From Paenibacillus herberti (GTDB lineage: Bacteria; Bacillota; Bacilli; Paenibacillales; Paenibacillaceae), in contig NZ_NMUQ01000001.1 in assembly GCF_002233675.1 (NCBI RefSeq), positions 2,086,063 to 2,150,062 on the forward strand: DNA of 64,000 bases, in the 5' to 3' direction. Numbering within the stretch: the first letter of the stretch is position 1; each line of letters starts with the position of its first letter. Positions 52,358 through 61,860 of the stretch are shown piece after piece. The translations under genes and the position numbers were made by a program. The notes beneath the pieces were generated by a model. That model saw only the letters and a list, made by a program, of their open reading frames with translations, made no database searches and had not been told where the DNA came from.

Positions 52358-54760
52358 CTATTCCTCTCCGCAACCCGCCGTTTCCGGGGTGCCGCGCAGG
52401 AACACTTTCACATTGACTTCCGGCTTCGGATCGCCCTCGAATCTGCAGCTGAACGACAGGTTCTGTCCGCCGTGACGCACAGTTGGTGCGTCCGCCGTCG
52501 CTTCAACGGTGCGCAGCAAGTTCCAGTTAATGTCGTAGATATGGCCGATCTGGTCGCCGTCGCAGACCAAGTATTCGTTGGCTTTAACTTCCGTATCAAA
52601 GGTCATATAAGAGCCGTCGGTGTAAAAGGTCGGGCGTTTCACCGAAGCGTCCTCGTTGCCGTAAACCGGGCGGACACGCATCGTGAAGCGAAGCGGCTGC
52701 GCCTCGTATTTATTGAATATCGCCCAGTCCGAGCCTCCCGGTTGGCCAGGCTGCAGCTCTGTCGGACTGCATACAAACGGTTTGGGAATATGCACCGGAT
52801 ACAGCTTCCACCGCCCCGGTCCGTCCGCCTCTAGATGCCAGTCACCTTTCGGATCGACCATCCGCTCACGCTGCTCGTCACTGAACGCTCCCGCCCGGCG
52901 CGCAGCCTCCCACACGGAAACCGCCGCCAGAAGCTGGTCGATGTTGCCGTTTCGCTTCAGCACGGCATAATCGGCCACAAGCGCGAATCCCGAAGTAAAG
53001 CCGGAAGCTTTGGACAAGACCCATTGGATTTCATCCAGCGCCGTCGCCTCGAACCGTTCGGATGCCGAACGGACGAGGAACCAGCCCAGCATCGGAGGAA
53101 TGAAATTGCGCTTGAAGTACCGCTGATTGCTAAGCCGCCATTCCATCTGCCCTTCTCTTGTTTCCGCTCCCCATGGCTCGCCCCAATTGAAACGGGTGCA
53201 AATATGCCAGAGGTAATTGGGCACGACAATACTTGCATCGTTGATGACCTCTTGCTGCCAATCCCGGTACTGTCTCTCGACGAACCTGACCACGCCGTAA
53301 TCATCCTGACCGGTCGCGTATACGCCTTCCAAACCGTCAAACGAGATTTGTTTCAAGTTCGCCCCATTCATCAGCTCGGTAATCCGGTCCGCGAATTCGT
53401 CCTGCAGCTCATTGTTTGGGAACACGACGTCATAAGGATGATCCCATAAACGAGCTATCGCGGCTCCCTCGACATCAGCCGAGACGGCGGTTCCGTTTGC
53501 ACCGCGCTTAACGCCGAGCAGCTTCCAAGGAGCGCTTTCTGAAACGGATTCAAACTCGATCAGCTCATCGCCGATCTGGGCCGTTCTGCGGAACAGCTCA
53601 GCGGTGAACGGCGCAGGATTGGCAATCTCAACCTCGTTATCTTCAGTTCCGAGCGCTGCGGCCAAAGTCGAAGTGCCGACAGGCTGCAAGCGGGCGTCCG
53701 GCTTTGGCGCCACATAAGGATCGTTCAGCGTCGTGAAGTTGCTGAGCGTATGGATGCCAACATGCATACCTTCCGCCGCCGCCAGATCAGAGCAGACTTT
53801 GAGGCCTTCGTCGCCGTTTGGAAAGCTGCCGGGCTTCAGCTTGAAATGCCCCCACTGCACGAACGGATCAGGATGGTACACATACTTCAAACCGGCTTTT
53901 TTGGCATAATCCAGCGCATCGGCCATCGTCGATTCCGTAAAATCGGTGATGAGATAAGATTGGTTCGCCGCTGGTGATTTTTTGCCCCACGCTCCCTCGA
54001 TCATGGGATGCGGCAAACCTTCGCCAAGCTCGATCTCTTCGATGACGTCAAGTACCTGATCTACCGGACAGCCGAACAGCGCAAGCCGCGTGCCCTCAAT
54101 GCGGGCGTCCTCGCCCTCAATCGGAATGACATCTGTAGCGGCCAGGTTCCACGCCGGACGCGTCGCAGGCTTGGAGCGGTCGCGGGCAAACGCCTGCAAG
54201 CCGCTTCCTCCGTCCATCGTCGGCCATGCCGTACAGACATGATGCTCAAACTTGTTGTCCGTCATTTGACGGCCGTCGGGGTTGGGCTTCCCGCCTTGAC
54301 TGTACGACTCCGGCATCGACTCATGCCGATCCAGCTCCAGCGGCCAGCCGCCGACCGTTTTTGCATTAAGCGACTGGACACCGATGGCGAATTCGCCATC
54401 ATGTACAACGCCGACAGACTCTCCAATAGAGCCGCCGATCGTCGTCAGAAAAGGACCCCAGATGACCGCATCCGGACTTCCGCCTGCCACATTCAGCACC
54501 TCAAATGTCGTGTATCTCCCGCGGTTCTCAGCCGAAACGGTAATTTCCATGCCGTCCGCATACGAAAGCGTAATGCGTCCCGATGGGGCGTCAAACGCCG
54601 CCTGTAGCGGGGAGTGCATCTCTCCGCTAACGACAAGCCTCAGAAGCGGAGATGGATGCGACTTCGACTCGTACCGGGCACCGTCAGCGCCCGTCAAGGC
54701 GCTGATGGATCCCTCGTTATTCATTTCAACTGTCAGATGCTCCGTCCCAATCGTAAACAT
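52358..54760 (-). CDS. Unrecognised 800-residue protein, glycoside-hydrolase-like
   Basis: No signal peptide, so cytoplasmic. Residues 1-255 are beta-rich, like the N-terminal sandwich of GH36/GH31-type enzymes. Residues about 265-640 read as a TIM barrel: KAGLKYVYHPDPF, SFPNGDEGLKVCSDLAAAEGM, VGIHTLSNF, then ISFDGLEGVY near residue 475, whose Asp and Glu are candidate catalytic residues, and LDEIQWVLSKASGF. A beta-rich C-terminal end follows. I cannot assign a family. It is the last gene after RR, kinase, two permeases and lipoprotein, so it very likely degrades the imported sugar. AGGGAGGA lies before the ATG. Confidence 0.65.
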   Translation of the reverse strand: MFTIGTEHLTVEMNNEGSISALTGADGARYESKSHPSPLLRLVVSGEMHSPLQAAFDAPSGRITLSYADGMEITVSAENRGRYTTFEVLNVAGGSPDAVIWGPFLTTIGGSIGESVGVVHDGEFAIGVQSLNAKTVGGWPLELDRHESMPESYSQGGKPNPDGRQMTDNKFEHHVCTAWPTMDGGSGLQAFARDRSKPATRPAWNLAATDVIPIEGEDARIEGTRLALFGCPVDQVLDVIEEIELGEGLPHPMIEGAWGKKSPAANQSYLITDFTESTMADALDYAKKAGLKYVYHPDPFVQWGHFKLKPGSFPNGDEGLKVCSDLAAAEGMHVGIHTLSNFTTLNDPYVAPKPDARLQPVGTSTLAAALGTEDNEVEIANPAPFTAELFRRTAQIGDELIEFESVSESAPWKLLGVKRGANGTAVSADVEGAAIARLWDHPYDVVFPNNELQDEFADRITELMNGANLKQISFDGLEGVYATGQDDYGVVRFVERQYRDWQQEVINDASIVVPNYLWHICTRFNWGEPWGAETREGQMEWRLSNQRYFKRNFIPPMLGWFLVRSASERFEATALDEIQWVLSKASGFTSGFALVADYAVLKRNGNIDQLLAAVSVWEAARRAGAFSDEQRERMVDPKGDWHLEADGPGRWKLYPVHIPKPFVCSPTELQPGQPGGSDWAIFNKYEAQPLRFTMRVRPVYGNEDASVKRPTFYTDGSYMTFDTEVKANEYLVCDGDQIGHIYDINWNLLRTVEATADAPTVRHGGQNLSFSCRFEGDPKPEVNVKVFLRGTPETAGCGEE

Positions 54761-54779
54761 GAATCGTCCTCCCTATGCG

Positions 54780-56387
54780 TTAAGGCTTCAGATTTTCGTC
54801 GTATACCTTCTGGGCTTCTTCCAGCACTTTGTCTCCGCCCATCTTCTTCCACTCTTCCACGAAGCTGTCGAATTCGTTTAGCGATTTGCGTCCTGTAATA
54901 AAGTCAATAAACGTGGTCGTCGTCAGCTGCTCCAGCTTATCCTGGGTTTCGTTGTAAACCGGCTTGCTGAACGGCGCCAGAATATCCATCTCTCGCGAAC
55001 CCTTCGCCCTCGTATCTGTGGCGAGCTGACGCAAGCTCTCATCCGAGGTGTAAGATGTTTGGAAATCATAATCATTAAAGGAGCCCGTCATGGAGTACAC
55101 ATTGCCGATACCGGCTTTTTTGCGCTCATCCTCGTTGTCGTACGGAGCGATGAATTCCACCATACCCTTGTCGCTCTTCTTCCAGTGAGTGCCCTCGATG
55201 CCGAACTGCAGCTTCTCGTAGGATTCGGGATCGAACTGAGTCGCCTCAAATACTTGCATGTACTTGATCAGCTTCTCTTGATCCTTCTCCAGCTGTTTGC
55301 CGAACATGATGCCGGAAGCGAAGGCCGGATTGTACTGCGAAATGCCGGAATGTCCTTCTGGACCTTTGACCCCGCCAACAGTAGCGAATGAGAAGTCAGC
55401 ATGTTTTGCTTTCAGCTTGTCGTACCACTGCTGTCCACCGATGAAGGCATTACCAGGAATGAGCGCCCACCAGTAATACTCGATTGAACCAATTTTATCG
55501 CCCAACACCTTGTCCTCGACGTTGTTCGCTTTGTTGACGACGAATTCGGGATCGATCAGCTCGTTTTTGTACCAGCGGTTCAGTACTTCCAGCGCCTGTT
55601 TTGCTCCCGGCTGGATTTCACCGCGTACGATCTTGCCATCCTTCTCCCGGAAAATGTTCGGATAAGCGTCAAACGCGCCGAAGACGGAGCTGAACATAAT
55701 CTCGATGTCGCCGGAGGCCGCCGTAATCCCATAGGTGTCTTTTTTGCTGTTGCCGTCCGGATCGTCGTTGCGGAACTTCGTGAGCGCCGCTTCCATTTCC
55801 TCGATTGTCTCCGGTGTTTTTGTTATGCCAACCTTTTTCATCCAGTCCTCGCGGAAGGCGAGCTGCAGCCCTTCAGTACCGAGATCCCAAATAACCGGCA
55901 GCGCGTAAATCTTGTCATCGCGGCGTACATACTTGAACGGATCATCACCCAAGTACCGCTTCAGCCACTCCACGTATTTCGGCATATGCTGCTCCACCAG
56001 CTCCTGCGGAATCGCCGCTGCAACATCCTGTTGAATCAGCTTGTCGTAATCCGGGAAAGAAGGCTCCTTCCACCAGTCCGGAATGTCGTTGGACACGATG
56101 AGCAAATTAAGCTTTTCCTTCATCGCTTCCCGTGTGGACGAGATGAAGTCCACATCGATGTTGAATTTTCCCTTCAAAGCGGCGACTCCGACGGAATCTG
56201 CCTTAGCGTTGCCGTCCAAATCCCAGAATGTCAGCGCCGTCTTCGCCTCCGGTCCAGCGGTGCCAGAAGGCGAGGCTCCCGGCTTGTTCTCTGCCCCAGA
56301 ATTTCCGTTTCCTCCACTGCAAGCCGTTGCCAAAGCAGCTGTCAGAATAAGCGACATCGCGATAGTTAAGCGGTTTCTTTTTGCCAT
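54780..56387 (-). CDS. Sugar ABC transporter substrate-binding lipoprotein
   Basis: A 535-residue extracellular solute-binding protein of the large LplA/YtcQ-type group. The signal peptide ends in a lipobox LATAC with Cys23, followed by a Gly/Asn/Ser linker. The mature part has the family 1-like fold (ALTFWDLDGNAK, IPDWWKEPSFPDYDKL, IYALPVIWDLGTEGLQLAFREDWM). Large members of this group bind oligosaccharides. It sits behind two permease genes and before the 800-residue enzyme gene. No ATPase gene is present; this group commonly uses a shared MsmX/UgpC-type ATPase encoded elsewhere. Confidence 0.92.
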   Translation of the reverse strand: MAKRNRLTIAMSLILTAALATACSGGNGNSGAENKPGASPSGTAGPEAKTALTFWDLDGNAKADSVGVAALKGKFNIDVDFISSTREAMKEKLNLLIVSNDIPDWWKEPSFPDYDKLIQQDVAAAIPQELVEQHMPKYVEWLKRYLGDDPFKYVRRDDKIYALPVIWDLGTEGLQLAFREDWMKKVGITKTPETIEEMEAALTKFRNDDPDGNSKKDTYGITAASGDIEIMFSSVFGAFDAYPNIFREKDGKIVRGEIQPGAKQALEVLNRWYKNELIDPEFVVNKANNVEDKVLGDKIGSIEYYWWALIPGNAFIGGQQWYDKLKAKHADFSFATVGGVKGPEGHSGISQYNPAFASGIMFGKQLEKDQEKLIKYMQVFEATQFDPESYEKLQFGIEGTHWKKSDKGMVEFIAPYDNEDERKKAGIGNVYSMTGSFNDYDFQTSYTSDESLRQLATDTRAKGSREMDILAPFSKPVYNETQDKLEQLTTTTFIDFITGRKSLNEFDSFVEEWKKMGGDKVLEEAQKVYDENLKP

Positions 56388-56431
56388 ATGAACCGTCCCT
56401 CTCCCTATGAATTGGATGGGTGAAGCTTCGA

Positions 56432-57316
56432 CTATCCTTTAACAGCGCCGATCATGACACCTTTGACAAAATACTTCTGGATGAATGGATAGACGATCAA
56501 CATCGGGATTATCGAGAACATGATGACGGTCGCCTGTAGCTGCCGTCCCGAGAAAGCAGTCGATTTGCCGATGCTGTTCATCACATTGCTAATGTCGGAC
56601 ATATCGTTCTGAATAACGATTTTTCGAAGCACCATTTGCAGCACCTGTTTATCCGGGTCCGAGATATAAATCATCGCATCGAACCAGGCGTTCCAGTGCC
56701 CGACTCCGACCCAAAGGGCAATTGTCGCCAGCACCGGCTTGGAGAGAGGCAGTACAATCTGGAAAAAAATACGTGTATAACCCGCTCCGTCCACTCGTGC
56801 CGATTCCTCGATTTCATCCGGAATACCCCGGAAAAAGTTCCGCATAATCAGTACGTTAAACGCGCCGATCATGCCGGGAATGACGAGCGCCCATACGGTG
56901 TTGAGCATGTTAAGCTCTTTGATGACGAGGTAGCTCGGAATCATCCCGCCGGCGAACAGCATCGTGAACAGAATGAAGCCGGTGAATACTTTGTTGTACG
57001 GCAAATCTTTTTTGGCCAGCGGATATGCGGTTAGCGCGGTGAAAAATACGGACAGCGCAACGCCAATCAGCGTTCGCAGCAACGTATTTCCATAACCGGT
57101 CCAGAGCTCGCGGAACTGAAACGCCAGCTTGTAGCTTTCCATCGTGATCTGTTCCGGCCACAGAATCAGGCCAGCCCCACTGGCAGCACCGCCGTCCAGC
57201 GAGATGACAACCTGGGTCCAGAACGGATACAGCGTCACGACCATGACCACCGCCATTACGGCATACAGCACCGCGTCGACGGCCCGATCGGCTTTTGTTT
57301 TTTTCACGTTGATCAT
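56432..57316 (-). CDS. Sugar ABC transporter permease, LplC type
   Basis: A 294-residue inner-membrane permease with six helices; the EAA loop reads EIEESARVDGAGYTRIFFQI near residue 180. The C-terminus VKGVMIGAVKG is typical of the YtcP/LplC proteins. It follows the LplB-type permease by 25 bases and precedes the lipoprotein gene by 45. Confidence 0.93.
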   Translation of the reverse strand: MINVKKTKADRAVDAVLYAVMAVVMVVTLYPFWTQVVISLDGGAASGAGLILWPEQITMESYKLAFQFRELWTGYGNTLLRTLIGVALSVFFTALTAYPLAKKDLPYNKVFTGFILFTMLFAGGMIPSYLVIKELNMLNTVWALVIPGMIGAFNVLIMRNFFRGIPDEIEESARVDGAGYTRIFFQIVLPLSKPVLATIALWVGVGHWNAWFDAMIYISDPDKQVLQMVLRKIVIQNDMSDISNVMNSIGKSTAFSGRQLQATVIMFSIIPMLIVYPFIQKYFVKGVMIGAVKG

Positions 57317-57341
57317 CGGGTTATCGCCTCCAGCGCTAAAA

Positions 57342-58274
57342 TTACCACAGGGCGTGGTCGCGGCCGCCGAACCGTTTGACCGCCGTGTTGACGGTTACGA
57401 TCAGGACAAGCGCAACAGCAGATTTGAAAAGTCCGACCGCGATAGCGTAGCTGTAATCCATCTCGATCAGGCCCTTGCGGTAGACGTACGTATCGATGAT
57501 GTCCGACACGCTGTATACCTGTGAGCTGTACATGTTGAAAATCTGGTCGAATCCGGCGTCGAGAATGCCCGACATGGACAAAATCAGCATAATGGCGATG
57601 ACCGGTGCGAGCATCGGAATCGAGATTTTGAACATGCGCTGGAACCGTCCGGCTCCATCCATGATTGCAGCTTCGTGCAGCTGCGGATCGATATTGGATA
57701 TCGCAGCAAAATAAATAATTGAGCCCCAGCCAAAACCTTGGAAAATGCTCGTCGCGACGAGAATGGAGCGGAAGTAGCGGTCGTCGGCTAGGAACAGCAC
57801 CGGATCTCCGCCGAATAGCTTGACGATGGCGTTGACCGGGCCTTCGAGCGAGAATAGGGTGAAAAAGATACCGCCGAGCACAACCCACGAAATGAAATGG
57901 GGCAGATAAGACACGGTCTGCACCGCCCTTTTAAATTTCATGCTGGCGATTTCGCTCAGCATCAGCGCGAACAGGATAGGGATCGGAAATCCGAAGACCA
58001 GTTTGTACAGGCTGATGACAAGCGTATTTTTCAAAATGGTGTAGAAATAACTGTCGGAGAATATGGCCTGGAAATGCTCCAGCCCGGCCCACGGGCTGCC
58101 AAATATCCCTTGCGTAATTTTGAAATCTTTAAAAGCAAGGAGCACGCCGTACATTGGCGCGTAGTGAAACACCAGATAATAAACGATTGCCGGCACCAGC
58201 ATCAGCAGAAGTGCACGATACTGTTTGATCTTCCCTAGCTGTCCCTGACTGCGTTGTGCACCTGTCCCTTTCAT
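57342..58274 (-). CDS. Sugar ABC transporter permease, LplB type
   Basis: A 310-residue permease with six helices and the EAA loop QLHEAAIMDGAGRFQRMFKI near residue 210. APMYGVLLAFKDF near the N-terminus is the family block of LplB/YtcP partners. TAGGAGGCG precedes the ATG, with a possible own promoter in the 80-base gap after the kinase gene. Confidence 0.93.
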   Translation of the reverse strand: MKGTGAQRSQGQLGKIKQYRALLLMLVPAIVYYLVFHYAPMYGVLLAFKDFKITQGIFGSPWAGLEHFQAIFSDSYFYTILKNTLVISLYKLVFGFPIPILFALMLSEIASMKFKRAVQTVSYLPHFISWVVLGGIFFTLFSLEGPVNAIVKLFGGDPVLFLADDRYFRSILVATSIFQGFGWGSIIYFAAISNIDPQLHEAAIMDGAGRFQRMFKISIPMLAPVIAIMLILSMSGILDAGFDQIFNMYSSQVYSVSDIIDTYVYRKGLIEMDYSYAIAVGLFKSAVALVLIVTVNTAVKRFGGRDHALW

Positions 58275-58294
58275 CGTTTTCGCCTCCTATCCCA

Positions 58295-58349
58295 ACTATA
58301 ACAAGGGTACCGGAAGCTGGAATTATCAAATATTTTGGAAACGCTTCAC
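58295..58349 (-). promoter_or_regulatory. Possible promoter and cre-like site before the permease genes
   Basis: In the kinase-permease gap, minus strand TATAGT (58295-58300) stands 20 bases before the start codon with a poor -35. At 58336-58349 the plus strand reads TGGAAACGCTTCAC, close to a CcpA cre box but off by a base in its right half. Confidence 0.3.
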
Positions 58350-58353
58350 TTTT

Positions 58354-60066
58354 TTACGCACTTCGGTAAATGTACCTCGGAACGGTGATGGTAATGCATG
58401 AACCCTGCTCTGGAACGCTCTCGATGGAGATGCCGAATTCGGCTCCGAACTTTAGCTTAATCCGCTCGTCGACGTTTTTGAGGCCGTAACCTCCGAACTG
58501 CGTGAGCGCCGCGGCATCCGCGATATGGGAGGGCATTCCCGGCCCGTTGTCACGCACGGCAAACAGGATGACGTCCCCCCTCAGAGAGGCGCTGACATGC
58601 AGCACGCCACCTCCTGATTTCCGCTTGTTGACGCCATGCTGAATGGCGTTCTCGACAAGCGGTTGAAGAATCAAATTGATCGTATGGTAAGCGTATACAT
58701 CTTCTTCGATATCAAACTCAACGTTGAAGCTGTAATCGTTCATCGCTCCAATAATCTCGATATAGGAACGGATGTTGTCCAGCTCGTCCCGCACCGGGAT
58801 GATGTTGTTGCCCCGATTGAGCGCCGTCCGGTAAAACCGGGACAGGGAAGTCACGACATGGCTGATCTCATATGCGTCGCTGCGCAACGCTTTCCAGTTG
58901 ATGAAAGAGAGCGTGTTATACAGAAAATGCGGATTAATTTGCCACTGCAACGCTTTAAGCTCCGCTTCCTTCTGCACGATTTTACTCTGATAAGTCTCTT
59001 CAATCAGCTCGTTGACGCGGACGAGCATTTTCCCGAACCGGTTCGTCAGCTCCCCGATCTCGTCGCGCGAGGCGCTTTGCACCCTTACGCTCAAATCCCC
59101 CATCTCCACCCGCTTCATCGTGGAATTTAGCGTAGAGATGCGACGGTTCATTGTGCGGGAGAACAGCGAGATAATAACCAATAGGATGAGAATGCAAACA
59201 ACCGTAATACCCAGCGTGGCCCGGATGATCGAGCCTGCCCCCGCAGATACATTGTCCGCCGGGACGAATAGATAGATTGTCCAGTCCGCCTGCTCCAGCT
59301 GCTTTTTCGCCAGAAAGAGCTTCGTCTCCCCGAGCTGAACGAGACCTTCCGGCCGGTTCAAAATATCGGTGGCGTCAAAGTCGGCCAGCTTATTCGCTGC
59401 TCCGTTTGTATAGACAATCCGGCCGAGCGAATCCGCCATGACAAGGCCGTAGTCCGACTGTTTGTCCGCCGTATTAAAAATCTGGGACTCTTTGATGCGC
59501 ATCGTGACGAGGTTCGTGTTTTTGCTGCCGTAAGGACGTGGAAATTGGGCGGTGGCGATGAAGTCTTCATCGTAAAACCAGCGGTACTCCGAGTACGGAG
59601 GCGATACAGCCTCCTTGTACCATGACTCCTGCTCCACCCGTGTGGCGGAATGCACCAGCGTGTCGTACTCCGGCACGTCGTTCTGGGTATACATCGTTAT
59701 GCTTTCGATGCCCTTGTCGAGATTTTTCATCATGTTTACATAGGGGCTCAAATAACCGTTCAGATCCCGCGACAAATTGACCAGATCGAGATAATCGTTG
59801 GAGACGATTTTTTGAAAGGTCGCATTGTACACGACGGAACGAAGGGTATGATTGTAATTTTCCAGGGAATTGTCGATGCTTTCGGTGACCGTTGCGACAT
59901 TTTTGTCGATCCCCTCCATCGTCTGATATTCCAGCATCGCTTTGGACTGGTTGTAGGCGTAGAAGCCAAGAATGAGGATCGGCACGATGACAACAACGAC
60001 GTAGGATAGAAACAGCTTCTGCTTGAAGCGCATCCGGTTGAACATCCGGTCGATTAACCGCCGCAT
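58354..60066 (-). CDS. YesM-type sensor histidine kinase
   Basis: A 570-residue kinase. Helix 1 (about 17-38), a large outside domain with a Cache-like part to residue ~275, helix 2 (about 278-302), HAMP with RMNRRISTLNSTMKRVEMGDLSVRV, then the His_kinase domain (ALQWQINPHFLYNTLSFINW, phospho-His near 390) and HATPase with NAIQHGVNKR, DNGPGM and GGYGLKNVDERIK. YesM kinases sense outside glycans. It follows the regulator gene by three bases, and the two form the control pair for the sugar genes downstream. Confidence 0.93.
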   Translation of the reverse strand: MRRLIDRMFNRMRFKQKLFLSYVVVVIVPILILGFYAYNQSKAMLEYQTMEGIDKNVATVTESIDNSLENYNHTLRSVVYNATFQKIVSNDYLDLVNLSRDLNGYLSPYVNMMKNLDKGIESITMYTQNDVPEYDTLVHSATRVEQESWYKEAVSPPYSEYRWFYDEDFIATAQFPRPYGSKNTNLVTMRIKESQIFNTADKQSDYGLVMADSLGRIVYTNGAANKLADFDATDILNRPEGLVQLGETKLFLAKKQLEQADWTIYLFVPADNVSAGAGSIIRATLGITVVCILILLVIISLFSRTMNRRISTLNSTMKRVEMGDLSVRVQSASRDEIGELTNRFGKMLVRVNELIEETYQSKIVQKEAELKALQWQINPHFLYNTLSFINWKALRSDAYEISHVVTSLSRFYRTALNRGNNIIPVRDELDNIRSYIEIIGAMNDYSFNVEFDIEEDVYAYHTINLILQPLVENAIQHGVNKRKSGGGVLHVSASLRGDVILFAVRDNGPGMPSHIADAAALTQFGGYGLKNVDERIKLKFGAEFGISIESVPEQGSCITITVPRYIYRSA

Positions 60067-60069
60067 CGC

Positions 60070-61626
60070 TCAGGACTCCTCTCGGAACTGCGCCGGCGTT
60101 TTGCCAAAATGGCTTTTGAACAGGGATATGAAATAGGGAATGTTGCTGTAGCCTACGCTTGGACCAATATCGACGACTTTCCGGTTGGAGGAAAGCAGCA
60201 GTTCCTTTGCCTTTTCCATCCGGTAAAGCGTGATGAATTTGTTGATGCTGATGCCTTTTTCCTTTTTGAACAAATAACTGAGATAACTCGGCGACAAATA
60301 CACCCGTTCCGCGAGCGCCTCCAGCGACAGATCGCTCCCATAATCCTGCTCGATCGTGCGAACCGTCTCCTCGATGCCTTTGGACTTCCCTTCGCGGAAC
60401 ACGGCGCCCGATTGCGCCTGCTCCTCTAGAATGGCCCCCATGACGAGACGTAGATCGGCCAGTCTTTCCGTATTGTGCACCTGCTCCAGCTGTTTATTGA
60501 ACGCCGCCGCGTTTTTTTTGGCGGAAGCGTCGAAGCTGGCCTTAACCACTTCCATACAGACATACTTAACGTAAACAGGCGAAAGCCTGCTGCTGCTCTG
60601 CAGTGTATCGAACAGCTGCTCGAAGCGCAGACGGGCATAGTCGAAGCTAGTGCGCCGGATATTCTGCTTGATCTCCTCCAGCACCTCGTTGACGGCCGTC
60701 GTTACATCGCCTTCACCAGCAGCCATAGCCCGGTTCGCCTGGACTACGGCTCCTTCCTCCCAGAAAAACTTGTTTCCCAGCAGCGTCTCCATCGCTTGAT
60801 ACTCCTGATACAGCTGATCTGCGTTCTCAATTAATCCGCTGACAACGATAGCGATGTCTTGTCCGTAACCGGCCTTGAACCAGCCGCTCAAACGGCCAGC
60901 AAGCTGTGACAGCTCCTCCGCCGACTCATCCGGCGTTGAATGCATCAGCAGCAGCGCCTGGAACTCATTCAAATGCACAAGCTCGCTGGGTCGTTCTGTG
61001 GCTGCTGCCAATTCTTGCTCAAAATTTGGCGAGGTGCGGTCAAAAAAACGGCTGCGCGCATCCAGCATGAACATACGCAGCCAGCGATGTTCGCCAAGCT
61101 CGGTCAGCGGGATGAGCGGAGTGGAGCCGGAAACCGCTTCCGTTTTGCCGAGAATAAAGTCTGCGAGCAGCCGGTTTTTCTCGTAACGCGTTTCCCGCAA
61201 GTAGGCCTGCTCCATCCGCTCCAGCTGCGCCTGCTCTTGCCTTTCTTCCTCGCACTGCTGAATGGCAAGCGACAGCACCTTAATAAACTCCGTCACCTGG
61301 ATCGGCTTGAGCAAATAGCGGATCGCTTTGACATCAATTGCCCGCTGCGCGTATTCGAACTCGCCGTAAGCGCTCATGAATATAGTTTTAGTCTGCAATC
61401 CCTGGCTTCTCACATGCTCCACCAACTGCAAGCCGTCCATTCCCGTCATGCGGACATCCGACAAAATAATGTCAACCGTGGCGTTTTGCAGAAACTCCAG
61501 CGCGCTCTCGCCGCTGTCCGCCTCGTGGATCTCCAGATTAAAACCGAATTTATCGACTAAGTACCGGACACCTTCTCGTTCGAATTTGTCGTCGTCGACG
61601 ATAAGCATGGTTAGCATAACGTCCAC
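60070..61626 (-). CDS. YesN-type response regulator with AraC DNA-binding domain
   Basis: A 518-residue regulator: receiver at the N-terminus (IVDDDKFEREGVRYLV, phosphate acceptor Asp57 in ILSDVRMTGMDG), a long helical middle region (about 125-410), and a C-terminal AraC domain with two helix-turn-helices (SLEALAERVYLSPSYLSYLFKKEKG and DIGPSVGYSNIPYFISLFKSHFGKTPAQFR). The start is a GTG at 61626 after AAAGG, or ATG at 61617 after GGTGG. First gene of the sugar operon. Confidence 0.93.
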   Translation of the reverse strand: MDVMLTMLIVDDDKFEREGVRYLVDKFGFNLEIHEADSGESALEFLQNATVDIILSDVRMTGMDGLQLVEHVRSQGLQTKTIFMSAYGEFEYAQRAIDVKAIRYLLKPIQVTEFIKVLSLAIQQCEEERQEQAQLERMEQAYLRETRYEKNRLLADFILGKTEAVSGSTPLIPLTELGEHRWLRMFMLDARSRFFDRTSPNFEQELAAATERPSELVHLNEFQALLLMHSTPDESAEELSQLAGRLSGWFKAGYGQDIAIVVSGLIENADQLYQEYQAMETLLGNKFFWEEGAVVQANRAMAAGEGDVTTAVNEVLEEIKQNIRRTSFDYARLRFEQLFDTLQSSSRLSPVYVKYVCMEVVKASFDASAKKNAAAFNKQLEQVHNTERLADLRLVMGAILEEQAQSGAVFREGKSKGIEETVRTIEQDYGSDLSLEALAERVYLSPSYLSYLFKKEKGISINKFITLYRMEKAKELLLSSNRKVVDIGPSVGYSNIPYFISLFKSHFGKTPAQFREES

Positions 61627-61782
61627 CGCCTTTACCGTTCGGCATAATAGATTTTACAAAGGGAGTTTAGCATAATGGTCGGAGGACGCACAGGCTTTAA
61701 GGGCAAGAGGCAGAAATGCCCAAGAAGAATATGAAAGAATGTGCTTAGATCGATTCAAGGGATCGCGTGAAGTACCGTCGGC

Positions 61783-61834
61783 AAAAAAACGAAGACGGGA
61801 GGAAACTGAGCTTGGCTCAGTCTCCTCCCGTTTT
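61783..61834. terminator. Terminator after the GH4 gene
   Basis: ACGGGAGGA-a-ACTGAGC / GCTCAGT-c-TCCTCCCGT stem; TTTTTTT follows after a short spacer on the minus strand and TTTT on the plus strand. Confidence 0.8.
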
Positions 61835-61860
61835 GCTGATGCATCTTCCAAAACAAACTA

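Noticed and set aside
58336-58349. A full cre site before the permease genes
   Set aside because: The left half matches well but the right half is one base short, so I list it only as cre-like.
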